Shown here piece after piece: positions 28,021 to 37,328 of a stretch of DNA of 64,000 bases. The notes beneath the pieces are model-generated. The model worked only from the letters and a program-made list of their open reading frames with translations, was not told where the DNA came from and did no database searches. A program made the translations under genes and the position numbers. Location: positions 1 through 64,000 of the forward strand of contig NZ_CAMLJQ010000013.1 in assembly GCF_946480305.1 (NCBI RefSeq), in the 5' to 3' direction. Source of the stretch: an uncultured Caldimonas sp. (GTDB taxonomy: Bacteria > Pseudomonadota > Gammaproteobacteria > Burkholderiales > Burkholderiaceae). Each line of letters starts with the position of its first letter. The stretch's first letter is position 1.

Positions 28021-28115
28021 CGGCCTGGCAGCTGGCGTGTGCGATATGTGCATTGCATCGCTGCGCCGTTCGCACGAGTCATTGCCAGGACTTGCCGTAC
28101 CCCACCGGCAGGCAG

Positions 28116-28142
28116 GAGGCCGCGTCAGGACAATGCGGCCTC
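28116..28142 (+). promoter_or_regulatory. Leader hairpin before the EamA transporter gene
   Basis: GAGGCCGC (28116-28123) and GCGGCCTC (28135-28142) form a perfect 8-bp stem with an 11-nt loop GTCAGGACAAT. It ends 25 nt before the ATG. A weaker stem TGCCG/CGGCA with a C-rich loop precedes it by a few nt. Two adjacent hairpins close to a transporter start may form an RNA leader. I do not recognise a known riboswitch class. Confidence 0.4.
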
Positions 28143-28167
28143 TTCCTTCCTCATGCCGGACTCTGCG

Positions 28168-29127
28168 ATGAGCAGCACGATGTCACCCGCCGCTGCCGCG
28201 CGCAGCACCTCTTCCGTCTTCACCGATCGCCGCGCGGTGGTCGTGCTGGCTACGCTGTGCTGCCTGCTGTGGGGCAGTGCCTACCCGGCCATCAAGAACG
28301 GCTACGCGCTGTTCGGCATTGCGCCGGCGGATGTGCCGTCGCAACTGGTGTTCGCGGGGTATCGCTTCCTGTTCGCCGGCATCGTGCTGTGCGCGCTGGC
28401 GGCCTGCCGCGGCGTGAACGTCGTGCAGCCGCTGCGCGGGCATTGGCGGGCCGTCACGCTGCTCGGCCTGAGCCAGACCACGCTGCAGTACTTCTTCTTC
28501 TACGTCGGCCTGTCGCACACCACCGGCGTGAAGGCATCGATCATGAACGCGACCGGCACCTTCTTCAGCGTGCTGCTGGCGCACTTCATTTATCACAACG
28601 ACCGGCTCAGCCATCGCAAGCTGCTGGGCTGCGGCGTCGGCCTCGCGGGCGTGATGGTCGTGAACTTCCACGCCGACCTGTTGCAGCTCGACTTCACGGT
28701 GCTCGGCGAAGGCTTCGTGATCATCGCCGCGTTCGTGCTGTCGGCCGCGGCCATCTACGGCAAGCGCCTGTCGCAACAGCTCGACCCGCTGCTGATGACC
28801 GGCTGGCAACTGGGCATCGGGGGCGGCGCGCTGCTGCTCATCGGCTACGGCACGGGCGGCAGCCTCTCGGGATTCACGCTGCCATCGACGGCACTGCTTG
28901 CCTACCTGGTGGTGCTGTCGTCGGCGGCCTTTGCGCTGTGGAGCGCCTTGCTCAAGCACAACCGCGTCAGCACGGTCACCGCGTTCAACTTCCTGGTGCC
29001 GGTGTTTGGTGCGCTGCTGTCGGCCGCCTTCCTGCACGAAAGCGTGATGCAGTGGAAGAACGCGGTGGCCTTGGTGCTGGTGTGCTGGGGGATCTGGTTG
29101 GTGACGGTGGAGCGGCGCCGGGCGTGA
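28168..29127 (+). CDS. EamA/DMT family transporter
   Basis: A 319-residue protein with ten predicted helices in two EamA repeats. The first starts LATLCCLLWGSAYPAIKNGYALFG; the second starts near residue 170 (VLGEGFVIIAAFVLSAAAIYGKRLS). It ends with helix 10 followed by ERRRA. DMT proteins of this family export metabolites, amino acids or nucleosides from the cytoplasm; the substrate cannot be inferred. I chose ATG 28168 (MSSTMSPAAAARS); ATG 28153 is the alternative. It lies 147 nt after the MFS gene behind a hairpin leader, so it probably forms its own unit. Confidence 0.88.
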   Translation: MSSTMSPAAAARSTSSVFTDRRAVVVLATLCCLLWGSAYPAIKNGYALFGIAPADVPSQLVFAGYRFLFAGIVLCALAACRGVNVVQPLRGHWRAVTLLGLSQTTLQYFFFYVGLSHTTGVKASIMNATGTFFSVLLAHFIYHNDRLSHRKLLGCGVGLAGVMVVNFHADLLQLDFTVLGEGFVIIAAFVLSAAAIYGKRLSQQLDPLLMTGWQLGIGGGALLLIGYGTGGSLSGFTLPSTALLAYLVVLSSAAFALWSALLKHNRVSTVTAFNFLVPVFGALLSAAFLHESVMQWKNAVALVLVCWGIWLVTVERRRA

Positions 29128-29161
29128 GGCCCGCTGCTGGTCACGGGGATGGCTGGGGCTG

Positions 29162-29883
29162 TCAGCGCGACAACAGCGCCACGTAGGCCGAGTAGCTGTA
29201 GCTGCGGTTCTTCTTCTGTCCGGTGAGTTCAGCCACGATGCCCAGTTCTTCGAGCAGCGACACGGCGGCCGTGGCGGTAGGGAAAGTGGTTTGCAGCTTC
29301 ATGCGCACTTGTTCGATGGTGAAGCGTGGCATCGTGGCCACGTGCTCAGGAGGCGGTGGCACGAACACCGCGTTGCCAGGGCGTGTGCCGCCGATCCAGT
29401 TCTGCGAGCGTCGCAGCTCGCCCGGCTGCTTGCCCGCGCCGCGCGCGCCGTTCAGCAGCAGGCGATGCGCGTCACACAACAGGCGCACCGAGAGCGGCAG
29501 GCCTCGAGGGTCGTGCAGGCTGTCGCGCACCAGTCGGAAGGCGCGCAGGTAGTTGCTGACCTCCTCGCCGTCGTCGGTGTTGGCGACGCCCAGCCCGGCC
29601 TCGTTGTCGAACAGATCGGTCAACGTGGCCTGCGTCCCCTCGATCTGCGAGGTGAGCAGCGCTTCCTTGCGGATTGCGCTGTACAGCGGCCACTCGACCG
29701 AGTGGCACGAGACCTGCCACGCCAGACAGACAGCCGGGCCAGTGCCATTTCGGCCTTGTGCACGCCGGCCTCGTACGACTGCGGCGTGAGCGCCGGCTCG
29801 GCGGGCGGCAGCGGGTGCGGCACGAAGGAGCGCACCGACTCACCCAGGGTGGTCCTTGTGACGTACGTGCCGGTGGTGCGCAT
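29162..29883 (-). pseudogene. Fic family protein, degenerate (frameshift and lost active site)
   Basis: The N-terminal part, from ATG 29883, reads as a Fic_N-type region (TLGESVRSFVPHPLPP...YEAGVHKAEMALARLS). The frame then breaks inside GTCTGTCTG near 29730, a slippage-prone repeat. The next frame continues the family sequence (SAIRKEALLTSQIEGTQATLTDLFDNEAG, SNYLRAFRLVRDSL, RRSQNWIGGTRPGNAVFVPPPPEHV). It then jumps straight to the C-terminal winged helix (EELGIVAELTGQKKNRSYSYSAYVALLSR). The catalytic HPFxxGNGRxxR block, normally between these, is absent, as if removed by an in-frame deletion of ~100 residues. It cannot AMPylate. It lies after the EamA gene, convergent with it. Confidence 0.85.
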
Positions 29884-29921
29884 CGTATGAAAGCGGGCTT
29901 TGATGGAGATGCCACACATCG

Positions 29922-29973
29922 AAGAACTCTTCAATATGCAGCAAGGCCATGAAAGAACGCTTCAATTTGCTGC
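29922..29973. repeat. Two imperfect 21-nt direct repeats upstream of the Fic pseudogene
   Basis: AAGAACTCTTCAATATGCAGC (29922-29942) and AAGAACGCTTCAATTTGCTGC (29953-29973) match at 18 of 21 positions with a 31-bp period, about three helical turns. They lie in the former promoter region of the Fic gene and may be a relic operator pair. Confidence 0.4.
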
Positions 29974-30027
29974 CGGGGTCAGGCGTGTTTGCAAGAAGGC
30001 GAAGGCCGACACCTTGCAAACAGGCGC

Positions 30028-30978
30028 TCAGCAGCTTGCGGCAGAGACAGGCGTCGCCAACGCCCCCAGAAAGTCGACGACGCGCCGGTGCACATCGGCG
30101 TCGGCCAGCACACGCCGGTGCCCCAGCCCTTTCGTCAGCAGCAGCTGCGCCTGAGGCAGCTGCTCGGCGAAGGCGCGCGAGCTTGTGAAGGGCACGATGC
30201 TGTCGTGCCGGTCGTGCACCAGCAGGGTGGGAGCCTGTACACGTGGGGCGTTGTGGGAGATCGACAACAACTCGACGCGCGTGCGCTCACGCAGCTCCAG
30301 GTGTCGCAGGATGGCAGTGTGCGTGGCGTCGCTCAACCCGAAGGCGGCGACCCACTGGCGCGCGAGCTGTTCCACGTCGAGGTGCGGCGCGATCAACACC
30401 AGGCGCTCGACCGGCAACCCCGACGCGGCGGCGATGCAGGCCGCGCCGCCGCCCATCGAGTGTGCGACCACGGCCTGGATGGCGGGTACGCAGGCCACGA
30501 CGTGATGTAAGGCGCGCACGAACTGCACCAAGGTGCTGCTGCGTCCGCCACTGCGGCCATGCGCGGGCATGTCGAGCACCCAGGGCGCCCATCCGGCGTG
30601 TTGCAGGGCCTGCGCCAGCGGCGCCATCTGCAGGCCCCAACCGCACCAGCCATGCGTGAGCAGCACGGCCGGTGCATCGCTGGCCGCGGGCCATTGATAC
30701 GTGGTGAGCGCGCTGCGCTCGAAGGCGAGCTGCTGCATCCGCACCCCTGAGGGCGGGGTCAGCCGGGCGGGCGGATGACGGCCGGCCAGGGGCGTGCAGA
30801 AAGCACGCGCCGCGAGGGCCGGTGTCCAGCTCGGCACGATGCGCTCGCTCAGCTTCAAGCCGGCGCGCAGCCACGAGAACAGCCGCTGACCCGTCACCGC
30901 CCACTCGACCGGTGAGCCGGTCAGCACGGCGCTCGATGTTGTCGGGGCCGTCGACCGTCGGTCAGCGGGGCCGTGCAT
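30028..30978 (-). CDS. Alpha/beta hydrolase, last gene of the acyl-biosynthesis cluster
   Basis: A 316-residue alpha/beta hydrolase. After ~95 residues of N-terminal extension the fold begins with VLLTHGWCGWGLQMAPLAQAL (oxyanion HGW). The nucleophile elbow is AHSMGGG (Ser), the acid is in LLVHDRHDSIVPF (Asp) and the base is in GLGHRRVL (His). No signal peptide is evident, so it is cytosolic or membrane-associated. It follows the outer-membrane barrel gene by 9 nt, at the end of an eleven-gene run. In that setting it may release the acyl chain as a thioesterase or finish the product as an esterase. This is inference; the fold is certain. Confidence 0.85.
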   Translation of the reverse strand: MHGPADRRSTAPTTSSAVLTGSPVEWAVTGQRLFSWLRAGLKLSERIVPSWTPALAARAFCTPLAGRHPPARLTPPSGVRMQQLAFERSALTTYQWPAASDAPAVLLTHGWCGWGLQMAPLAQALQHAGWAPWVLDMPAHGRSGGRSSTLVQFVRALHHVVACVPAIQAVVAHSMGGGAACIAAASGLPVERLVLIAPHLDVEQLARQWVAAFGLSDATHTAILRHLELRERTRVELLSISHNAPRVQAPTLLVHDRHDSIVPFTSSRAFAEQLPQAQLLLTKGLGHRRVLADADVHRRVVDFLGALATPVSAASC

Positions 30979-30987
30979 GCGGGTGAC

Positions 30988-32265
30988 TCAGAAATGGTGG
31001 CGCAGCAGCACCTGCCAGGCCTCGTCGGGCGGCACCACGCCGAACTCGCTGTGGCGCCCGCCGTGGTTCGCCTGCCACTGCAGGCCGAGGTCGGTGCTGC
31101 CCCAGCGATACAGCAGCTCCAGCCACGCCATGCCACTGTCGTCGTCCGGGTTGAAGCGCAGCAGCGCCGACACGTCGACGTTCCGCATGACCGCGTTCTT
31201 CCACCGCGCCATGCCGAACACAGCGCGCCGGGTGGGCAGCTCCTGCAGGTCGCGCGACCATGCGAGATAGGCACGCAGGGCGCGCGGGTTGGCGCGTGCG
31301 AAGGCCTGCCAGCGCCGGCTGTCGGGCGCGGCGCCGTTGTACTGATACTCGGCGGTGACGGTCAGGTCGGGCGCGGGGCTCAGCGTCACGCCCGCCGTGG
31401 CCTGGGAACGAAACGACGCGCCCCGATCCGTGCCGCTGAAGGCATTCAGCATGTCGGGCGTACGCCCTCCCCGCCACTCCACAAAGCTCACCGCCGAGTC
31501 GTGCGGCGCCCAGCTGAGGTTCATGCCGAGCTGTGGGTCGCCTTGCTCTTCCTGGTAGTACAGCCATTGAGGCGCAAAGCCGGCGCCGACGCGTTGGGTC
31601 CACGTGAGCAGCCAGCGGTTGCGGTCGTTGGTGGCGCCCAGGTCGGCGCTGAACGGTGCGTCGCTGCGGTGCCGCTCCAGCTTGGGCGCAAACAGTGCGG
31701 ACGCCGCGCCGGTGTCCCACACCCGCTGGCTGCGAAGGACGACCGTTCCGAGCCGGTTGGCCTTCGTGGCCGCCGGGTCGACCGACACCATGGTGCGCAG
31801 CGTCCGGGCCCGGAAGAAATCCGTCGGGTTGTAGCCGGTGGCCACGCCGTGGCGCACATTGATGCGGCCACCCTCGACAGTCCACTGCGGGTCTACCGTC
31901 CACGCCAAGTAGGCCTCCTTCAACGTGTGGGTCCGCTTTTCGAAGCCCAATTGCGCGCGTGAGTTCAGGTCGAGCCGACTTTCGAACACGGCGCGCACGC
32001 CAGGTGCGATGGCGCGGTCGTACCCCAGGTCGAGCGACAACCGCTTGTTGACACCCGTGCAGCGCGCGTCGGGGCCGCACGACGTGGCGGCCGCCGCCTC
32101 GACGAAGCCGCGCCATGCCGAGGGCTCCGCCGCGGGCGTCTCGACCGCGGCGCGGTTGGCCATGTCGAGCGCGCGCAAGTCGTCGTCCGGTGCGTCGCCT
32201 TGTGCCTGCACGCCTTGCGCCGCCAGCAGTGCCGCTGCAGCGCCGATGTGCCATGCCTTCACCAT
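30988..32265 (-). CDS. Outer-membrane beta-barrel protein of the acyl-biosynthesis cluster
   Basis: A 425-residue exported protein with a signal peptide (MVKAWHIGAAAALLAAQGVQAQ). The rest alternates hydrophobic and polar residues with repeated aromatic strand ends (ESRLDLNSRAQLGFEKR, EAYLAWTVDPQWTVEGG, TVTAEYQYNGAAP, LELLYRWGSTDLGLQWQAN) and ends in the outer-membrane C-terminal Phe (QVLLRHHF). The pattern, with a short N-terminal segment and INVRHGVATGYNPTDFF, recalls DUF1302-like barrels. It overlaps the LolA-like gene by 1 nt (TGATG), so it is coupled to it. It could be the outer-membrane acceptor or exit for the cluster's lipid. Confidence 0.8.
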   Translation of the reverse strand: MVKAWHIGAAAALLAAQGVQAQGDAPDDDLRALDMANRAAVETPAAEPSAWRGFVEAAAATSCGPDARCTGVNKRLSLDLGYDRAIAPGVRAVFESRLDLNSRAQLGFEKRTHTLKEAYLAWTVDPQWTVEGGRINVRHGVATGYNPTDFFRARTLRTMVSVDPAATKANRLGTVVLRSQRVWDTGAASALFAPKLERHRSDAPFSADLGATNDRNRWLLTWTQRVGAGFAPQWLYYQEEQGDPQLGMNLSWAPHDSAVSFVEWRGGRTPDMLNAFSGTDRGASFRSQATAGVTLSPAPDLTVTAEYQYNGAAPDSRRWQAFARANPRALRAYLAWSRDLQELPTRRAVFGMARWKNAVMRNVDVSALLRFNPDDDSGMAWLELLYRWGSTDLGLQWQANHGGRHSEFGVVPPDEAWQVLLRHHF

Positions 32266-33065
32266 CAATCCGGGCGGAAGCGCGGGAGGTAGTCCCGCTG
32301 GAACCAGGCGTCCGGAATGTCGCGGCGCACGTAGTTCGAGCCGCGCATCACCGTGACCCAGCTCGTGTCCAGCCCGTCGATGATCACGGTCTCGGTGGGG
32401 CGCACGGCGTCGAGCTGGGTCTCGTAGCGCCGGTAGTAGGCGGTTTTGAGCAGCCGCCCGCTGTCGCTGTAGAAGCGCGCCTTGACCGGCCGGCTGTCGG
32501 TGCTGTCCACCCACATCTCCGCGCGGCTGTATGTCACGTCGTGCGTGAGCGCGGTGAGCTCCAGCTTGTGGCAGGACCGCCGCTGGCGGTCTCCGTCGGT
32601 CACGTCCTCCTTGCCGGCCAGGCGGGCTGAGTAGTCCTTCGCGAAGTTGACGGTGACCACGTCGCCGTTGGCGGCCTGGCCCAGCAGCCGCTGCTGCAGC
32701 GGCAGTCGGATGGTGGCCTTGTTGGCCGGGTCGAAGAACCAGACGTCGTTACCGTTCTTCAGCATCAGCTTGTTGGTGTCCCGCGCCGGCGAGACGAAGC
32801 GGACCAGGTTGCGGAACTGCCCGCTGCCCGGCTCTTCCTTCGAGTAGACCGCGAGCACCATCGCGTCGACCTGCTGGCCGGCGCGGTATTCGGTGAGCGT
32901 GATGGTCACGCCGAAGGGGAAGGCCGGGTTGCGCACGGCGTCGCTGGCGCGAAGGATGGCTTGCGCGTCATCGGCGGCGTAAGTGCTGGTGCACCACCCG
33001 CAGGAGACTGCGACCACGGCGGCGCAGCCGCCACAACGGGAAAGGAAGGTTCTTCTGTCAGACAT
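32265..33065 (-). CDS. LolA-like outer-membrane lipoprotein-sorting protein
   Basis: A 266-residue periplasmic protein of the LolA_like class. It has a twin-arginine-like signal (SDRRTFLSRCGGCAAVVAV) and then the family core: ITLTEYRAGQQVDAMVLAVYSKEEPGSGQFRNLV, NDVWFFDPANKATIRLP and MWVDSTDSRPVKARFYSDSGRLLKTAYYRRYE. Such proteins have a hydrophobic half-barrel that carries lipids or lipoproteins across the periplasm. They often sit beside MMPL or FtsX exporters. I chose ATG 33065, 8 nt inside the permease gene; ATG 33077 is the alternative. In this operon it probably ferries the lipid product from the ABC transporter to the outer membrane. Confidence 0.85.
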   Translation of the reverse strand: MSDRRTFLSRCGGCAAVVAVSCGWCTSTYAADDAQAILRASDAVRNPAFPFGVTITLTEYRAGQQVDAMVLAVYSKEEPGSGQFRNLVRFVSPARDTNKLMLKNGNDVWFFDPANKATIRLPLQQRLLGQAANGDVVTVNFAKDYSARLAGKEDVTDGDRQRRSCHKLELTALTHDVTYSRAEMWVDSTDSRPVKARFYSDSGRLLKTAYYRRYETQLDAVRPTETVIIDGLDTSWVTVMRGSNYVRRDIPDAWFQRDYLPRFRPD

Positions 33066-34461
33066 GGCGAAGTGCATCGACGATGTTCAAGCGAGAGGCC
33101 CGGACGGCGGGCCACATGGCGGACAGTGCCGCCACACCAGCCAGGCACAGCGCGCTGCCGGCCAGCAGCGGCAGGTTCGACAGCACGTCGATCTGTACCA
33201 GGTAAGAGGCCACATGGCCGGGCGGCGTCCAGCTCAGCCCGCTGTGGTTGATGAGCACCGCGGCGACGAGCGAGACCACGGTGCCGAGCACGGCGCCCAC
33301 GGCTCCGAGCAGCAGCCCTTCGGCGACGAACATGCGGCGGATCCCCGAACGCCGCAAGCCGATGGCGCGCAGCGTGCCGATCTCCACGGTGCGCTCGCTG
33401 ACCGAGGTGCTCATGGCATTGCCGACGGTGAAGACGACGATGCCGCCGATCAGCACGGCAATGAAGGTGAAGATCGACATCATGAACCGCACCGACTGCC
33501 CGTACATCGGGTTGAGCGTCTCGAAGTCGAGCACCTCCAGGGTGTCGGCCCGGCCAGAGTCGTCGAGCAGCTGCTGCAGCCGTTGCCGGGCCGCACCGAG
33601 GAAAGCGCTGTCACGCAACTGCACGACCAGCGCCGTCACCTGGGCCGGCTCCGATCCGTACACCAGGCGCTGGGCCTGTTCGAGGTGCATCAGGAAGTAG
33701 AGGTCGTCCCACTCCTTGACGCCGACGTTCACGGCATCCAGGACGGCCAGGCTCGCCACGTTCGGTGCGCCGCGCGCGCTGCCGGCCAGCAGCTCGACGC
33801 GGGTGGCACCTGCCGGCCGAACCGCTGCGGCACCTTCGAGCTCGGACAGGCTCACGACGTCGTCCGGGGTGTCGAGCACCTTCACGGCAGGCGCGGCCGA
33901 TTCCTGTGGGGCTCCCTGCTGGCAGTCGGGCACGCGCAGCGCCTCGCACAAGCGCAGCTTGCGCGCCACGCCGCGCCCGATGACGGCCGAATCGGGCGGA
34001 CTGCCTTCCAGCGGCGTGGGCCCCGTGTAGGTGCGGATGCCGAAGGCGTTCCACGTGGACATGAGGTTGCGGTCGGACGCCACCACGCCGCTGACCAGCA
34101 CCGAGCGTGAGGCGTTGGCGTTGTAGTTGCCCGCGACGGCGCCGAAATCCAGCGTGGCAGTGGCCACGGCGGTGACGGCCGACAGCTCCGGATCGGCCTT
34201 GATGCGTTCGAGCAGAGGCTTGTAGTCGGCGATGCCGTAGCCGACCGGGCTGTCGCTGCCGTCGAGATAACGCCCCTTCACCTGGATCTGCAGATGACCA
34301 CTGCGCTTCACGGCGGCGGTTTGCAGGCTCAGCACGATGTTGGTCGCATAGCCGCCGAACACCAGCACGGCCGTCAGGCCGATGCCCATGGCGCTCAGCG
34401 TGGCGATCGACCGGCGGGAGTTGCGCAGCAGGTTGCGCAAGGCCAGGGACAGCACGTTCAT
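33058..34461 (-). CDS. FtsX/MacB/LolE-type ABC transporter permease
   Basis: A 467-residue permease with the FtsX topology. The first helix is near residues 18-40 (RSIATLSAMGIGLTAVLVFGG), followed by a ~260-residue periplasmic MacB_PCD-like domain (residues ~45-310). Three helices form the C-terminal FtsX domain (FIAVLIGGIVVFTVGNAMSTSV, LLLGAVGAVLGTVVSLVAAV and LLAGSALCLAGVAALSAMWPA). The cytosolic loop ERTVEIGTLRAIGLRRSGIRRMF is the family's coupling region to the ATPase. These transporters use mechanotransmission to move lipoproteins, lipids or peptides out of the inner membrane. Its start overlaps the ATPase stop by 4 nt. Confidence 0.92.
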   Translation of the reverse strand: MNVLSLALRNLLRNSRRSIATLSAMGIGLTAVLVFGGYATNIVLSLQTAAVKRSGHLQIQVKGRYLDGSDSPVGYGIADYKPLLERIKADPELSAVTAVATATLDFGAVAGNYNANASRSVLVSGVVASDRNLMSTWNAFGIRTYTGPTPLEGSPPDSAVIGRGVARKLRLCEALRVPDCQQGAPQESAAPAVKVLDTPDDVVSLSELEGAAAVRPAGATRVELLAGSARGAPNVASLAVLDAVNVGVKEWDDLYFLMHLEQAQRLVYGSEPAQVTALVVQLRDSAFLGAARQRLQQLLDDSGRADTLEVLDFETLNPMYGQSVRFMMSIFTFIAVLIGGIVVFTVGNAMSTSVSERTVEIGTLRAIGLRRSGIRRMFVAEGLLLGAVGAVLGTVVSLVAAVLINHSGLSWTPPGHVASYLVQIDVLSNLPLLAGSALCLAGVAALSAMWPAVRASRLNIVDALRHV

Positions 34462-35165
34462 GCCAGCTCCTTGCCGGACGTATGAGCGCGTTGCACCTCG
34501 ACCACGCGCCCGTCGACGATCCTGAGGATGTCGTCGGCTTCATCGAGCACGCGCGGGTCGTGCGACGAGAACACGAACGAGACGCCATGCTCACGCTGCA
34601 TGCGACGCATCAACGCGATGATCTCGTCGCCATTGCGGCTGTCGAGGTTGGCCGTCGGTTCGTCGGCCAGCACCAGTCGCGGATCACCGGCCAGTGCGCG
34701 CGCGATGGCCACGCGCTGACGCTGGCCCCCGGAGAGCTGACCCGGGCGGTGCGCTGCCTTGTTGGCCAACCCCACGGCCTGCAGCAGATGCATTGCGCGT
34801 TCCTTGCGTCGCCTGGCGGGCAGGCCGGCGAGCACCAGCGGGTATTCGACGTTCTCGAGCGCACTGAGCACCGGCAGCAGGTTGAAGTTCTGGAACACGA
34901 AACCGATGTGTTCACGCCGGAAATCCGACAACTCGTCGTCCGACAGGTCGTTCACGCGTTGGCCGGCCACGATGAGTTCGCCGTGATCCGGCCGGTCGAT
35001 GCAGCCGATGAGATTGAGCAGCGTCGTCTTGCCGCTGCCCGAGGCGCCGGAAATGACGGTGAAGCAGTTGGGGCGGATTTGCGCACTGATGTCCTGCAGC
35101 GCGCTCACGTTGACCGCGTCCATGCGGTAGGTCCTGCTCACGTCCTTGAGGGTGACAGCATCCAC
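34458..35165 (-). CDS. ABC transporter ATP-binding protein (LolD/MacB-type)
   Basis: A 235-residue nucleotide-binding domain: Walker A GASGSGKTT, Q-loop GFVFQNFNLLP, signature LSGGQRQRVAIARAL, Walker B LVLADEPTANLD and the H-loop SSHDPRV. It is the size and type that pairs with one FtsX-like permease (LolD, MacB and FtsE group). It starts 39 nt after the dienoyl-reductase gene and overlaps the permease gene by 4 nt, placing the transporter in the biosynthetic operon. The likely cargo is the acyl product or a lipid carrying it. Confidence 0.95.
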   Translation of the reverse strand: MDAVTLKDVSRTYRMDAVNVSALQDISAQIRPNCFTVISGASGSGKTTLLNLIGCIDRPDHGELIVAGQRVNDLSDDELSDFRREHIGFVFQNFNLLPVLSALENVEYPLVLAGLPARRRKERAMHLLQAVGLANKAAHRPGQLSGGQRQRVAIARALAGDPRLVLADEPTANLDSRNGDEIIALMRRMQREHGVSFVFSSHDPRVLDEADDILRIVDGRVVEVQRAHTSGKELA

Positions 35166-35204
35166 GGCTTTCTCCGAAGTGGTGGGTGACCGGGCGCCCT
35201 CGCG

Positions 35205-37328
35205 TCAGGCAATGCGCGAGGGCTCGGGGCGGGTACTGCTGTGTGGAACGGGTGACGATGGGCGGCACAGCAAGGCGTCCACTTGCTGCGTGGCGAAGCG
35301 GTAGCCGCTGTGGATCGACAAGGAAATGCTCGCCGGCTGGGCGCCCTCGGCGGCGGCGGCGCCGATGACCGTGTACGGCAAGCCTGCCTGCTGCAACGCG
35401 TGGCACAGGCCGGCATGCTGCGTGTGCTGGCCGTTGGCCATGATCAACGTCCTGGCGGGGACCAACTGCTGCGCCCCCTGCACCGTCAGGAGCACGCCGT
35501 CCGGACAGACGCCATCGAGCGTGGCGCTTCTCAGCATGCGTACGCCACGGGCTTCGAGGTCGTTGATCGTGATCCAGCGTGTGGTGCGACCCAGCTTGTA
35601 GCCGATCTTCTTGCTGGAGCGCTGCGCGATCGTGATGGCGCGGTCTTGCACCGGTAGCGCCGCAAGCGGACCGACCAATTGCTCCACGTAGCGAGCGTTC
35701 AGATAGTCGTCGGAGACGGTCATGCGCCGTGCCCGCTCCAGCAGGAACTTGGCAATGTCGCAGGCCACACCGCCGCCGCCCCAGATGACGACGGGGTCGG
35801 CGGCCGGCAGGTCCTGCGCCAGCAGGTCGTGCCAGCCGAGCACCGCCACCGCAGGCGACGCCTCGAGGCCCGGCAGGCCGGCCGCCGCGGGGTCGAGCGC
35901 CGAGTAGTTGGGGGCCGTTCCGGTGGCCACGACGATGTGCGACCACGCTTGTGCGGCCATCTCGGCGGCCGTGAACGACCGGCGCAGCTCCACCTGCACG
36001 CCGGCGTCCCGCAGGCGAAGTTCCAGTGTGCGCACGGTGGCCGCGAACTCACTCTTGCCAGGGATCCTGCAAGCGAGCTTCATCTGGCCGCCCAATGCAG
36101 TCGACCGCTCGTACAAGGTGACCTCGGCCCCACGGCAGCGCAGGTGGTAGGCGGCGGACATCCCGGCGAGGCCTCCGCCCACGACCGCGATGCGCGTGCC
36201 TGCCGGCAGCCGTGGCGGCGATTGACCGTCGTGCGGACCGCATTCAGGGTTGACGCTGCACCCGACCTCCTGCCCGAGAAAGACGTGATCCAGGCAGTCT
36301 TGGTTGCACCCGATGCACTCGTTGATCTCGTCGAAACGGTGCTCGCGCGACTTCGCGACGATCGAGCGGTCGGCCAGGAACGGGCGACCCATCGCGACCA
36401 TGGAGGCGTACCCTTCCTGCAGCAATTCTTCGGCGTGGCGCAGATCGTTGATGCGATTGCTCACGCATGTGTGCAGCTGTGGAAAGCGCTGCTTCACGCG
36501 CCATGCGGCGGCGGCAAACCCGGCACGCGGCACGACGTTGGCCAGGGTCGGCACCTCGGACTCATGCCATCCGATGCTGACGTTCAAGAGGTCGATACCG
36601 TAGGGAGACAACGCCTGTACCAGCGCCATCGAGTCTTCGAACGTCAGGCCGTTGGGCAACAGATCCAGGCAGGGAATGCGGAAGACGATCGGAAACTCCA
36701 TGCCGACCGCCCCGCGCACCGCCGCGGCGACCTGCACCGCGAATGTCGTCCGGCCGCGCGTGTCGCCTCCCCACGCGTCGGTCCGACGATTGGTGTGCGG
36801 CGACAGGAACTGATGGATCAGGAAGCCTTGCGAAAACACCAGCTCGATGGCGTCGTACCCGGCCTCCACGGCTCGCCGGGCCGCCGATGCGTAAGAGGCG
36901 ATCGTGTCGGCGACTTCGTCGCAGTTCAGTTCTCGAGGCGTGAACAAGCTGCCGGACAGCCTCAATGGCGAAGGAGCCACCAGGCGGCCATGGAAGGCTT
37001 CACGGCCGAAGTGCAGCAACTGCAAGGCGATCTTGCTGTCACCCGCCGCGTGCACGGCGCTCGTGATCACGCGGTGTTGGTCGATCAGGTCATCGCCGTC
37101 GAGCGCAAATCCATCCAGCGCCGCACGACCAGCCGGATGGGGGCTGCACCCGGCCGTCACGATGAGACCCGGACCGCCCTGGGCGCGCAGCGCGTAAAAG
37201 TGCGCGAGGCGTTCGTATTGCGAGTCACCTTCGAAGTTCAGGTGCATCGAACTCATCAGCACCCGGTTCGCAAGCTCCAGCCTGTTCAGTCGGAACGGTG
37301 AGAACACCGTCTGCAATATGGGCCTCAC
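35205..37328 (-). CDS. FadH-like 2,4-dienoyl reductase (OYE + FAD/NAD domains)
   Basis: A 707-residue protein with the layout of 2,4-dienoyl-CoA reductase. An Old Yellow Enzyme TIM barrel covers residues ~1-350 ([48 protein letters not shown]). A 4Fe-4S cysteine cluster follows (CIGCNQDC and GCSVNPECG). FAD- and NAD-binding Rossmann parts come last ([20 protein letters not shown] and [18 protein letters not shown]). FadH uses NADPH, FAD, FMN and Fe-S to reduce conjugated dienes. Here it would act on a dienoyl or polyenoyl thioester made by the cluster, replacing the absent enoyl reductase. It starts with GTG, overlapping the ketoreductase stop by 4 nt (GTGA). Confidence 0.88.
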   Translation of the reverse strand: MRPILQTVFSPFRLNRLELANRVLMSSMHLNFEGDSQYERLAHFYALRAQGGPGLIVTAGCSPHPAGRAALDGFALDGDDLIDQHRVITSAVHAAGDSKIALQLLHFGREAFHGRLVAPSPLRLSGSLFTPRELNCDEVADTIASYASAARRAVEAGYDAIELVFSQGFLIHQFLSPHTNRRTDAWGGDTRGRTTFAVQVAAAVRGAVGMEFPIVFRIPCLDLLPNGLTFEDSMALVQALSPYGIDLLNVSIGWHESEVPTLANVVPRAGFAAAAWRVKQRFPQLHTCVSNRINDLRHAEELLQEGYASMVAMGRPFLADRSIVAKSREHRFDEINECIGCNQDCLDHVFLGQEVGCSVNPECGPHDGQSPPRLPAGTRIAVVGGGLAGMSAAYHLRCRGAEVTLYERSTALGGQMKLACRIPGKSEFAATVRTLELRLRDAGVQVELRRSFTAAEMAAQAWSHIVVATGTAPNYSALDPAAAGLPGLEASPAVAVLGWHDLLAQDLPAADPVVIWGGGGVACDIAKFLLERARRMTVSDDYLNARYVEQLVGPLAALPVQDRAITIAQRSSKKIGYKLGRTTRWITINDLEARGVRMLRSATLDGVCPDGVLLTVQGAQQLVPARTLIMANGQHTQHAGLCHALQQAGLPYTVIGAAAAEGAQPASISLSIHSGYRFATQQVDALLCRPSSPVPHSSTRPEPSRIA

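Noticed and set aside
26640..29186. An 848-residue plus-strand open frame across the MFS and EamA genes
   Set aside because: It is out of frame with two clear transporter genes and has Arg/Ala-rich shadow composition.
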